This document shows, in pieces, positions 22,270 through 32,289 of a stretch of DNA of 57,500 bases. Origin of the DNA: Prorocentrum cordatum (Eukaryota > Sar > Dinophyceae > Prorocentrales > Prorocentraceae); NCBI GenBank assembly GCA_963575745.1, contig CAUYUJ010019277.1, forward strand, positions 47,820-105,319, read 5' to 3'. The translations under genes and the position numbers were made by a program. Each line of letters starts with the position of its first letter. Within the stretch, counting starts at the first letter, position 1. The notes under the pieces are model-generated. The model was not told the DNA's origin, searched no databases, and saw only the letters and a list, made by a program, of their open reading frames with translations.

Positions 22270-24264
22270 GACTTCTTTCGAATGGTACCCGATCGGAAGA
22301 TTGTCAGCTTTGAGACCTTACTTCAACCAAACTGGCTCCTGAACAACAGTCGTTTGTGCACGCACAAGCGAACCGGGGGCTTTCAAAACCGTCCGCAGTG
22401 GCAAATCAACCCACCGCGAGAATCCGAATTCCCCAATGAGGCTTCGCCTGAGGTGTTCCAATTTCTTGTGCGCAAGCGAATTGGCCACCGGGGGAGCGCG
22501 GGTGTCTTCGGGCATGATCCCAGATGGTCTCAAGGACTTCAGTGGAGCCCTCTTGAGCGCCATCTGGGCCGTTTTGTAAGCCCTGTGGACCGACACAAAA
22601 GGCTGAAAGAGTGAACATCACTACCTAAGTTGTTTCGTTTTTGGCATAACAAGTTTTTCGGTCAGAAGAGCGCCCGAAGAGGGGCAACTTGAACTGAAAT
22701 TGCGAGCCGTTCCCCGAGGATGGCCCACGAGACTGCCAAGGCCCCGCAGACCCCCGCGAGGCCCCATGACCTCCTGGGGCCTCGTGGGGGGTCCCTGAGG
22801 GGCCCCCGAGAGGGCCCCAAGAGGCTCCCAAAAGGCCTCTCAAGAGACTCCAACAGTCCTATTAGAGGAGCCTTGTCCACGACCCAGGCACGGAGGATAG
22901 GTCGACGGCCGCCAGATAGTTGGCGACTGCGAGTCCCCCTCTATCGAATCCACGGAGGTCCCCCGCGGGTTCTCCAGGAGTCCTCAAGGGTTTCCCTTCG
23001 GTTCCCTGGGCTTCCGAGGGGTTCTCTCGTTGCTCTACTTTGCTTCGCTTCGCATTGCATGATCTGCCATGCCTTCATATGGCATCCACTGTTCTTTTTC
23101 TGATGTGTCATGCGACGCAATATCATGCTGTGGTCTGACATACGATGTTATGCCATGCGATGCCACACAACGTCATACACCTCGCTGCACTGCTATGCAG
23201 TGTTGTGCTCTGCAACGTCACGGTACTCTCTGCAATGCAATGTTATGATCTGTCATGTGTTGGTATCTTACGCTAAACAATGCCACGCGCAATGGTACGC
23301 TATGTTGTGCGATGCCGCGCGTGGCTGTGCTATGCCATGCTGTGTCATGTATGGTATTTCGTAGGTGCTGAGCTGCGCGTTACTTCTCAATGCTTTCATA
23401 GGCATGCCACGTTGTTGTGCTAGGCTGTGCAATGTCGTGCCATGATATTCCTGCACTGCCATGCAGTATGCACATGCTATATACTCAGCAGCTCGCCCCA
23501 CTGCGCTGCATGTTCTGTTCACCCGTGTGCAGGGAGCCCCTCGAGGCCTGCGGCGACCTGCGCCCTTGGACCTCCGTAGCCCTCCACATGACCTCCTCCT
23601 CCTCCCCCGCTTTGGGGACCCACTGAACCGGGGCAATTTGGCGGCGTGCAGAAGTGGGTAGGGGGAGAGAGAAACACTTCCTTCAGAGAGGCTGCTTCTT
23701 CGAAGGCTCTGGCCCTTCATTTACAGATAAGGCCCGCACCGTTTAAGCAGCAGGGGTGCTTTTAAGAGAACTTCCCCCCTACCCCACTCTGCGCGTGGGG
23801 TCAGTCGGGGTTTGCAGGATCCTGCAAGATCCTGCAAGATCCTGCATGATCCTGCGCGCTGGCCCGGGTCAATGCAGCCCTGGCGTTGCATGAGCCTGTA
23901 CGATCCGCCGCTCTCGCTGACCCCCGTTTGCATTGACCCCCGTCTCAAGGCTCCCGTTTGACCATCCTGCCGCTGTCGCCAAGGTTCGAAGAGCGGCGTC
24001 GCTGCCCCGAGCTGGCTGGATGGCACGTGCCCCATATGAGCCTCGGCGCGGCCAGAGACCTCCCGAGACCTCTGAGCAACTGGGCCACCCGACCTCGCCC
24101 CCCGCGCTGCGCGGTTATCGCTGGCGTCCGCGCCGCCACCCCGCGACGGCCTCGCCGGGTGCACGCCGGGAGGAGGCAGCCATCAGCAGCTCACTGCACG
24201 ACCGGCGCGATCGGCCCATCGGCCCCGCTGCAGGAGGGGTCATAGAGGAGGAAAGAAACACATC
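22270..24264. other. 5' flank of TLC gene 2, then no gene; degenerate ATGC-rich repeat
   Basis: The 50 bp next to the ATG resemble the flank of copy 1. On the minus strand the bases ending at 22321 read AGCCAGTTTGGTTGAAG, 14 of 17 like the spliced leader, which may be chance. From about 23090 to 23480 the DNA is a degenerate minisatellite of ATGCCATGC/ATGTTATGC units. CCTGCAAGAT repeats lie at 23815-23860. Confidence 0.4.
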
Positions 24265-24425
24265 AACATAAACTTTTGGCGCTCCGCGCGGATTTCTTGG
24301 ATCCGTGCCGGGCCCCCCTCCCTGGCGCGCGGAGCGCGCCAGGGGCGGCGCCGGAGGCGCCGCCGAGGGGGCCCCAGCGCAGATCCGAGAAATCCGCGCG
24401 GAGCGCCAAAAGTTTGTGTTTATGT
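24265..24425. mobile_element. Fold-back (MITE-like) element, copy 3
   Basis: The arms are inverted copies: ACTTTTGGCGCTCCGCGCGG against CCGCGCGGAGCGCCAAAAGT, and the similarity extends into the AT-rich ends (CATAAAC and GTTTATG). The loop carries GGCGCGCGGAGCGCGCC and GGCGGCGCCGGAGGCGCCGCC palindromes. There is no ORF. Confidence 0.72.
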
Positions 24426-24589
24426 GTTTTTGTTCTTCTTCGAGGTCAGCGAGATACCGATGCCGCTGTACGAGCTCTGGCCAGGGCGCCGCAGCGAAGC
24501 CGGCGCCGTGGCGATGAGGGCGAGCCAAGGGGCTCCGTGGGGGCGAAAAACCCAAGACCGCTGCCGGGGATGCGCCGGAGAGGGGGGCC

Positions 24590-25073
24590 AAGGAGGAGGA
24601 GGAGGAGGAGGAGGAGGAGGAGGAGCAGGAGGAGGAGGAGGAGGAGGAGGAGGAGGAGGAGGGAGGGGGAGGAGGAGGGGAGGGGAGAAGGAGGAGGAGG
24701 AGAAGGAGGAGGAGGAGGAGGGGGGGGAGAAGGAGGGGAAGGGGGGGGGAAGAAGAAGAGAGGAGAGAGGAGGAGGAGGAGGAGAGGAGGAGGAGGATGA
24801 GGAGGAAGGAGGAGAATGAGGAGGAGGAGGAGGAGGGGGGGGAGAAGGAGGGGGAGGGGAAGAAGGAGGGAGGAGGAGGATGAGCAGGAGGAGGAGGAGG
24901 AGGAGAGGAGGAGGAGGAGGAGGAGGGAGGAGGAGGAGGAGGAGGCGGAGGAGAGGAGGAGGATGAGGATGATGATGATGATGGATGATGATGATGATGA
25001 TGAGGAGGAGGAGGAGGAGGAGGAGGCGGAGGAGGAGGAGGAGGAGGAGGAGGAGGTGCTGAAAGAAGAGTAG
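24590..25073. repeat. GGA-rich polypurine tract of about 480 bp
   Basis: This is nearly pure purine on the plus strand, with a short GAT run (24967-25003). Such mirror-rich polypurine can form triplex (H-) DNA. Poly-Glu, Arg and Gly frames here are artefacts. Confidence 0.9.
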
Positions 25074-25834
25074 GGGGCCATGATATCATCCCCCCCCTAG
25101 TCGTCACCCCCCTCTCGGACGGACCCCTGGGCTTCTGTCGACCCTTCCGATGGCCCGGGCCCATACCTGCCCTCATACCTTTCCTGGCCACCTCCCAAAA
25201 CATCTCAAACCGCGACACAGCACGACGCCGTGAAACAGAGGAAAACGCACCGAACCGCTGCCGAGGTACTATCACAAGGAATCGATAAGGAACGAATCCA
25301 ACTTTTGCCCCAAACGCGCTTGGGCGCACGAGAAGCACAAGCGGAACAACCATGGCGTGCCCGACGGAACAACGAGCCCTTTCCGAACCCGAACTGCTCC
25401 TTGTTCCAGCGATCTGGCTGTACCCCCCCTCTGTCGTTTGCTTTTGCTGGGCGCTCCGCGCTGGAACGATCCGTGAGGGTCCTGGGCCAAGCTGCTGCAC
25501 CTCCCCGGTCCTCACCCCCCTCTTGAACGCCCCCGATCCTGGGACACCATGAGGTACCGCTACCGCTACTCCCCGGACCTCTCCCGGGGTGTGTTCTGAC
25601 GAAAATTTCGAGACGATCCCAGAAGTGGCGACGAGTGCCTCCCTGGGAGGCACTCGTCGCCACTTCTGGGCGAACATTTTATGGGTACCGTTTCCTCTTC
25701 TGAACAGTGAGCGTTTTCTTATCTGGCGTTTCGACATTGGGCCGCAGGTGTGGGTGAGAGGGGGGGGGGTTCTGGCTCGGGGCCTCTGCTTGGCGCGACC
25801 GTTTGCAGCAGTGCGTCCTATGGGGGAGACTTAA
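25074..25834. other. No gene recognised; contains a perfect palindrome
   Basis: Apart from the palindrome at 25618-25670 this stretch has no recognisable domain. A long minus-strand frame crosses it but owes its length to the adjacent purine tract. Confidence 0.4.
25618..25670. repeat. Perfect 26-bp palindrome with 1-nt spacer
   Basis: The arms 25618-25643 and 25645-25670 are exact complements (CCCAGAAGTGGCGACGAGTG and on). The spacer is a single T at 25644. This would form a cruciform in DNA, or a fully paired hairpin in RNA if transcribed. Confidence 0.9.
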
Positions 25835-27185
25835 TCACTTGCCGAACTTGAAGTTGTCAACTCCACTGCTCGCGCAATCATCCCACCCACCCACCCGCAA
25901 TTTGGTTTGAAAAACCATGCGGGACCGAGCACAGATATCGCTCTGGGGTCGTCTTGGAGCCCTCGGGGGCGTCTCAAGAGCGCCCCAAGAAGGCCGGAGA
26001 AGCAAGACGGCCGACGACGACGACGACGGCGGCGACGACGACGCCGACGTCGACGACGACGAAGACGACGACGCTGACGCCGACGACGACGACGACGTCG
26101 CCAACGAAGACGACGACGAGGGAGGAGGGAGGACGACGACGGCGACAACGCCGACAACGACGACACTGACGACAACGAGGGAGGAGGGAGGGCGGCGACG
26201 ACGCGAACGACGAAGAAGGAGGAAGGACGGCGACGCCGACGACGACAACGACGAGGGAGGAGGGAAGACGATGACGAGACGACGACGATAACGACGACGA
26301 CGACGGCGACGAAATAGGAGGGACGACGACGAGACGCCGACGACGGACGACGACGAGGGAGGAGGAGGAAGGACGACCATGGCGACAACGACAACGGAAA
26401 CGACCACGACGCCAAAGAGGACGACGACGAACACGAGGAAAGACACAGGACGACGTAGGCGACGACGACGGCGACGCGGGAGGAGGGAGGACGGCGACGA
26501 CGAACACGCCGCAAGAGCGCGCGCGCACGCTTTCGTTGAAAATCCGTGTTGCGAAACCTTGTGTTTTTGTAGGTTTCTTGGACGCGCGATTTTGAAATCC
26601 TTCCGAAACCGATGGGTTTTGAAGGGTTTCGGCGTACGCGCGCGACGACGCGCGCGTCTGCACTGCGTCCCATTTTTTGCAGAAGAGTCTCGCGACGGCA
26701 CACGCGCAAGGGCCTTCGACAGATTTCAACACGCGCGCGCGCGACGCCCGTTTGGTAGCATATTGTGAAAATCTTGAAACAACCAACGGTTTTCTTAAGA
26801 TTTCGCAAGAGCTCGCGCGTAAGCTTTTTCCTCAAATCAGTGTTACGAAGCCCTGTGTTTTTGTATGTTTTTTTGGAAACTCGATTGCGAAATCCTTCCG
26901 ACACCGAAGGTTGTTTGAGGATTTCGGCAGTCGCGCGCGACGGCGCGCGCGTGTGCACTTCGTCCCATTTTTTGCTAGGGATTCGCGAAAAAGTGCTATG
27001 CTAGAACAAAAGATGTCCCCGCGTATTGTTTTTAACAAGGGAACCTCAGGGGGGTCGATACCGGCCCCCCTGGGATAGTGTAAATTCATATTTAGGGTGG
27101 ACATGTGGTCATAATCATATACGATTTGCATACCCGAAAGGGGGGGCGATAACGCCGGGGGGGGGGGGGTAGAGTGTATTATTTT
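25835..27185. repeat. Tandem segmental duplication, unit 1
   Basis: The unit starts near CTCCACTGCTCGCGCAATCA, runs through a GACGAC tract (about 26005-26500), then two related sub-repeats of about 290 bp (26545-26760 and 26830-27010) rich in CGCGCG. It ends with TTCATATTTAGGGTGGACAT and a run of G. Frames on both strands are open because of the GAC repeat. I see no protein family. Confidence 0.75.
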
Positions 27186-28625
27186 TTTCACTTTGACCGT
27201 CTTGAAGCCGTCCTCTCCACTGCTCGTGCAAACATCCCACCCTCCCACCCGCAACTTGGTCGCAAGACCTCTTAAGACAAGACCGTGACGGTAGGTACCA
27301 CATGGCACTTGGCCACGACACCGACGCCGACGACGACAGCGACAACCACGACGACGGCGCCGCCGACACCGACTACGACGACACCGACGTCGTCTCCAAC
27401 GACCTCGATGACGACAACGACGGCGACGACGACGACGGCGACGACGACGACACCGACGACGACGACGCCGACGACGACGATGACGACGACGACGACGCCG
27501 ACGACGAAGACGACGACGCCGACGACGACGAAGACAACGACGACGACAACGACGTCGCCAACAAAGACGACGATGAGGGAGGAGGGAGGACGACGACGGC
27601 GACAACGGCGACAACGACGAGTGAGGAGGGAGGACGGCGACGACGCGAACGACGAAGGAGGAAGGACGGCGACGCCGACGACGACAACGACGAGGGAGGA
27701 GGGAAGACGACGACGACAACGACGACGACGACGACGGGCCGAAATAGAAGGACGACGAAAGGACGCCGACGACGGACGACGACGACGAGGGAGGAGGAGG
27801 AGGAAGGACGACCACGGCGACAACGACGACGGAAACGACCACAACGCCAAAGAGGACGACGACGACGAACACGAGGAAAGACAAAAGACGACGTAGGCGA
27901 CGACGACGACGACGCGGGAGGAGGGAGGACGGCGACGACGACGACGACGCAAGAGCGCGCGCGCACGCTTTTGTTGAACATCCGTGTTGCGAAACCTTGT
28001 GTTTTTGTAGGTTTCTTGGACACACGATTTTGAAATCCTTCCGAAACCGATGGGTTTTGAAGGGTTTCGGCGTACGCGCGCGACGACGCGCGCGTCTGCA
28101 CTGCGTCCCATTTTTTGCAGAAGAGTCTCGCGACGGCACACGCGCAAGGGCCTTCGACAGATTTCAACACGCGCGCGCGCGACGCCCGTTTGGTAGCATT
28201 TTGAAAAAAATCTTGATCAACCTCTGGTTTACTTAAGATTTCGCAAGAGCTCGCGCGTAAGCTTTTTTCTCAAATCAGTGTTGCGAAACCGGGTGTTTTT
28301 GTTGTTTTTTTGGGAACTCGATTGCGAAATCCTTCCGACACCGCATGTTGTTTGAGGATTTCGGCATGCGCGCGCGACGGCGCGCGCGTGTACACTTTGT
28401 TTCGTTTTTTGCAAGGGATTCGTGAACAAGTGTTATGTTAGAACAAGAGATGACCCCGCGCATTGTTTTTTAACAAGGGAACCTCACGGGGGTCGATACC
28501 GGCCCCCGACCCCCCTGGGATAGTGTAAATTCATATTTAGGATGGACATGTGGCCAGATTCATATATGATTTGCATACCCGAAAGGGGGGGCGATAACGC
28601 CCGGGGGGGGTAGAGTCTATTCTCT
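27186..28625. repeat. Tandem segmental duplication, unit 2
   Basis: This repeats unit 1 in the same order: CTCCACTGCTCGTGCAAACA, a longer GACGAC tract (about 27310-27950), the two CGCGCG sub-repeats (27975-28200 and 28260-28450), and TTCATATTTAGGATGGACAT with a closing G run. It is about 90 bp longer than unit 1, mainly in the GAC tract. Confidence 0.75.
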
Positions 28626-29678
28626 TTTTAGACAGGGAGAAAAGAGAATAGAAAGGAGAATCCACCTGCCTGTTCGAAACAGGCGCCCAAAACAGCCAAG
28701 ATCTACTCCATGCGGTGGGGGAGGGGGAGGGGGGGGGTGCGAGGGCCCGCGCCGATCGGCAAAACAGTGAATCAGAAAACGATCACACGCTCGCTCGCAG
28801 CCCGCGTCCGCCCCATCTCACTCCTCCTCCTCCTCCTCCTCCTCCTCCTCCTCACTCCTCCTCCTCCTCCTCCTCCTCCTCCTCCTCCTCCGCAACTCTC
28901 TCGCTCGTTCCCCCCTCCCACTCGCCCGGACGCAGGAGGGCTTCCTCGCGCTGCCCCCGCCGGCCAGCATCGGCGGGCTGGTGCCTGCGGCGGCGGGCTG
29001 GAGGGGGACCCAGAGATCCAACGCATCGAGCAGATCAAGATGGAGCTGTTTCGCCTTTTCGGTCTCCTTTTTCGACGCGTCCTTTTCCTCCCCGAATCAA
29101 AGTTACAACGTCGAAGCGCCTGATGTGTGTTATGGTGTGCGCCAGCAGCGATCCTGATCAGCGCCATGCGGGGCCTGGGATCGACGCACTCTCCACCCCC
29201 AACTGGGACGGAGAAGACAAACAGCGGAAAAGCGGAACATGACCCTTCTCATCACCAATCCCCTGCGGGCCTGACCATTCATGTCAAGATCATCTCGACC
29301 GAAAGGGGTCTGGCTCCCTCTGGGCGGCGCTCGAGATGCATTTCGCCCTCGGCCACTTTCGCCGCCCTGGGACCCGCGGGAGCGGGATGGAGCCTGCGCG
29401 GGAGGTCTCCTGGGAGGCCTGGAGGCCCCCAAAGGTTACCGGGAGATCCTCTTTACTGGGCTTGGAAAGTCCTGGGTTCGCTAGGGACTGGTTCCACCCC
29501 CCAAAGCGACCGAATCCAATCCGATGTCTTGCGAAAACCCTCCCCGAAGAGTTCCGAAAGGCTTTTTGTCGGAGGGTTCTGGGATGGTTTCGCAAAGGGT
29601 TTTGGGGGGGAAACCAGCCCCTACCGAAACTCAGCTTTCTTAGGCTAGACCCCTTCCACCGCTCCTACCAAGCAAGCA
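28626..29678. other. No gene recognised; TCC tract
   Basis: A TCC tract lies at about 28820-28890. The segment ACCCAGAGATCCAACGCATC (29009) resembles 33475-33495. No domain is recognised. Confidence 0.4.
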
Positions 29679-30095
29679 TCAAACACCGTCCGACCACCTC
29701 GCGTTGCACTTTTTCAGTGAATGCCCCCCCGGCCTTTCCACCCATTGCCCCAATCTGTCGCCCCGAGATGTTCCTGCCATCGCTCGGACGTCCATTCCCC
29801 GTGCATTTTCCGATGTCGTGCGTTTATTGTTTCGCAAGATGCTCCATGATGCTCCTCGATGGTTCACGCCATAGAAAATGCCCACGCCCGAGCGGTGCAA
29901 AATCCTCTTGGGCGGCCATGCTTGCCTCTGGAGGGTAACAATGCAACCAATCAGGCAATCCTGACTCTCGTCGAAGACCAGGATGTCCGGCTCGGCTGCG
30001 CCGACGAGGGGGCGCAGGAAGCAGGGGTCTTGCGCATTCCAGCTTTCCACTGCCCCGCCCATGATGTAGCCGGGGTTGATTGGAGAGGACCCAAG
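29679..30095 (-). CDS. Hypothetical exon or gene fragment
   Basis: The frame is open from about 30095 and reads PINPGYIMGGAVESW, then FLRPLVG, PDILVFDESQDCL and GIFYGVNHRGASWSIL. It is not repeat-derived and has mixed, protein-like composition. The NPGYIMGG stretch followed by an acidic DESQD loosely recalls a glycosyltransferase-type Asn-x-Gly and Asp pattern, but I cannot assign a family. Splice sites were not identified. It may be one exon, a fragment or chance. Confidence 0.3.
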   Translation of the reverse strand, partial: LGSSPINPGYIMGGAVESWNAQDPCFLRPLVGAAEPDILVFDESQDCLIGCIVTLQRQAWPPKRILHRSGVGIFYGVNHRGASWSILRNNKRTTSENARGMDVRAMAGTSRGDRLGQWVERPGGHSLKKCNARWSDGV

Positions 30096-30207
30096 ACCCT
30101 TCCGAGGGCCACGTTGTCACAGGAACGTAGAAGACGTGGGTCGCGAAACACAGGACCCAAGGGTACCCTTGATAAGGGGAACGAAGAATGACAATAATAT
30201 AACAACT

Positions 30208-30337
30208 CGGAGGTCCGCGCGGATTTCTCGGATCCGCGCTGGACCCCCTTCATGGCGCGCGGAGCGCGCCAGGGGCGGCGCCGGAGGCGCCGCTAAGGGG
30301 GTCCAGCGCCGATCCGAGAAATCCGCGCGGACCTCCG
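30208..30337. mobile_element. Fold-back (MITE-like) element, copy 4
   Basis: The arms are CGGAGGTCCGCGCGGATTTC and GAAATCCGCGCGGACCTCCG, perfect complements over at least 20 bp. The loop has the same GC palindromes as copies 1 and 3. It ends 5 bp from the TIR of the next element. Confidence 0.75.
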
Positions 30338-30897
30338 AATTTACCAAACAGCGAAGACTGATAGGTTTCTAGTGGGCTCAAAAGAGAGCATCTTGACTCC
30401 CCAGGGTGGTCTGGGCGGATGCCGGGGAAAATCCAGGGACTCCCCGGGACTCAGCAGGGGGATCTGGGCAGGTGCCGGGGAGGATCCGGGGACTCCCCAG
30501 AACACCATTCCCAGGCCACATTTTGAATGCCCGGAGCCAACTGTAGGCCACTTCGTGTTCTTCGTGTTCCCAGAGCACCATTCCCAGGCCACATCTTGAA
30601 TGCCCGGAGCCAACTGTAGGCCACTTCGTGTTCTTCGTCTTCCCAGAGCACAATTCCCAGGCCACATTTTGAATGCCCGGAGCCATCTGTAGGCCACTTC
30701 GTGTTCTTCGTGTTCCCAGAACACCATTCCCAGGCCACATTTGAATGCCCGGAGCCAACTATAGGCCACTTCGTATTCTTCGTGTTCCCAGAACACCATT
30801 CCTGTACCATATTTTGATTGCCTGGAGCCAACTGTGGGCCACTTCGTGATCTTGGTGTTCCCAGATCCAATCCTGTGCCATATTTTGAATGCCCGAG

Positions 30898-31842
30898 CTG
30901 AGGCAGGCTGAGGCCGAGGCAGGCTGAGGCTGAGGCTGAGGCACGCCGAGGCAGGCTGAGGCTGGGGCTGAGGCAGGCTGAGGCTGAGGCAGGCTGAGGC
31001 TGAGGCTGACGCAGGCTGAGGCCGAGGCAGGCTGAGGCTGAGGCTGAGGCAGGCTGAGACTGAGGCTGAGGCAGGCTGAGGCTGAGGCGGAGGCTGATGC
31101 AGGCTGAGGCTGAGAGGCTGACGCTGAGGCTGAGGCAGGCTGAGGCTGAGGCTGAGGCCGAGGCCGAGGCAGGCTGAGGCTGAGGCCGAGGCAAGCAGAG
31201 ACAGGCTGAGGCTGAGGCTGAAGCTGAGGCAGGCTGAGGCTGGGGCTGAGGCTGTGGCTGAGGCTGAGGCAGGCTGCGGCTGAGGCAGGCTGAGGCTGAG
31301 GCTGATGCAAGCTGAGGCTGAGGCAGGCTGAGGCTGAGGCTGAAGCAGGCTGAGGCTGAGGCTGAGGCCGAGGCAGGCTGAGGCTGAGGCCGAGGCAAGC
31401 GGAGGCAGGCTGAGGCTGAGGCTGAGGCTGATGCTGAGGCAGGCTGAGGCTGAGACAGGCTGAGGCTGAGGCTGAGGCAGGCTGAAGCTGAGGCAGGCTG
31501 AGGCTGAGGCCGAGGCAGGCTCAGGCCGAGACAGGCTGAGGCTGAGACTGAGGCTGAGGCTGAGGATGAGGCCGAGGCAGGCCGAAGCTGAGACAAGGTG
31601 AGGCTGAATGGGGGGGGGGGGATCAGGCTGAGGCTGAGGCTGAGGCAAGCCGAGGCAGACTTAGGCTGAGGCTGAGGCTGAGGCAGGCTGAGGCTGAGGC
31701 TGACGCAGGCTGAGGCCGAGGCAGGCTGAGGCTGAGGCTGAGGCAGGCTGAGGCAGGCTGAGGCTGAGGCCGATGCAGGCTGAGGCTGAGGCTGAGGCAA
31801 GCCGAGGCAGGCTGAGGCTGAGGCTGAAACTGCGGCAGGCTG
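30898..31842. repeat. GAGGCT hexanucleotide array
   Basis: About 950 bp of AGGCTG/AGGCCG units, the complement of the array at 19335-20748. Open frames across it are spurious. Confidence 0.9.
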
Positions 31843-31844
31843 AG

Positions 31845-32135
31845 GCATCCGTAGGAATCCATAGGAATCCTTAGGAATCCATCGGAATCCTTAGGAATCC
31901 ATAGGAATCCTTAGGAATCCGTCGGCATCATTAGGAATCCGTAGGCATAGTTAAGCATCCTCAGGAATCCTTAGGAATCCTTAGGATTCCCTAGGAATCC
32001 TGAGGAATCTTTAGGAATCCCTCGGAATCAGGATTCCTAAGGATTCCTAAGGTTTCCTAAGGATTCCTATGGATTCCTAAGGATGCCTAAGGATGCCTTA
32101 GGAATCCCTAGGAATCCTTAGGATTCCATTGGATC
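31845..32135. repeat. 10-bp array (TTAGGAATCC) with inverted half
   Basis: From 31845 to about 32030 the unit reads TTAGGAATCC. From about 32031 onward it is mostly the complement, GGATTCCTAA. The two halves together would form a long imperfect hairpin. Confidence 0.8.
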
Positions 32136-32289
32136 CTAAAGCCGTTGCCACTGCGACTGTCATTGCGAATGCGACTGCGACTGCGAGAACAGCAGAATTC
32201 TACAACTGGATTCTCACCTGAATCTTAAGGGGAATGCTTCCAGATATGCTTATACACATCGCTGTTAGGTTGCTTTGCCGGGATAATTA

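Larger units (their letters stand above)
30343..32289. mobile_element. 2-kb TIR element, copy 2 (inverse orientation)
   Basis: This is the reverse complement of the element at 19189-21390. The outer bases on the right (CGCTGTTAGGT at 32260-32270, then TGCTTTGCCGGGATAATT) match the left end of copy 1. The left TIR is degenerate (ACCAAACAGCG, 30343-30353). It contains the 73-bp repeats (30495-30895), the hexanucleotide array and an extra 10-bp array absent from copy 1. Confidence 0.7.

Noticed and set aside
24115-25737. Minus-strand frame of 540 codons
   Set aside because: Most of its length is the complement of the GGA tract. The ends cross the palindrome and a fold-back element and show no domain.
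30341-31848. Minus-strand open frames of over 400 codons
   Set aside because: These are the same hexanucleotide array in the other orientation; all frames are open by composition.
31845-32135. Telomere-like repeat
   Set aside because: The unit is 10 bp TTAGGAATCC, not TTTAGGG or similar, and it lies inside a mobile element and inverts at its centre.
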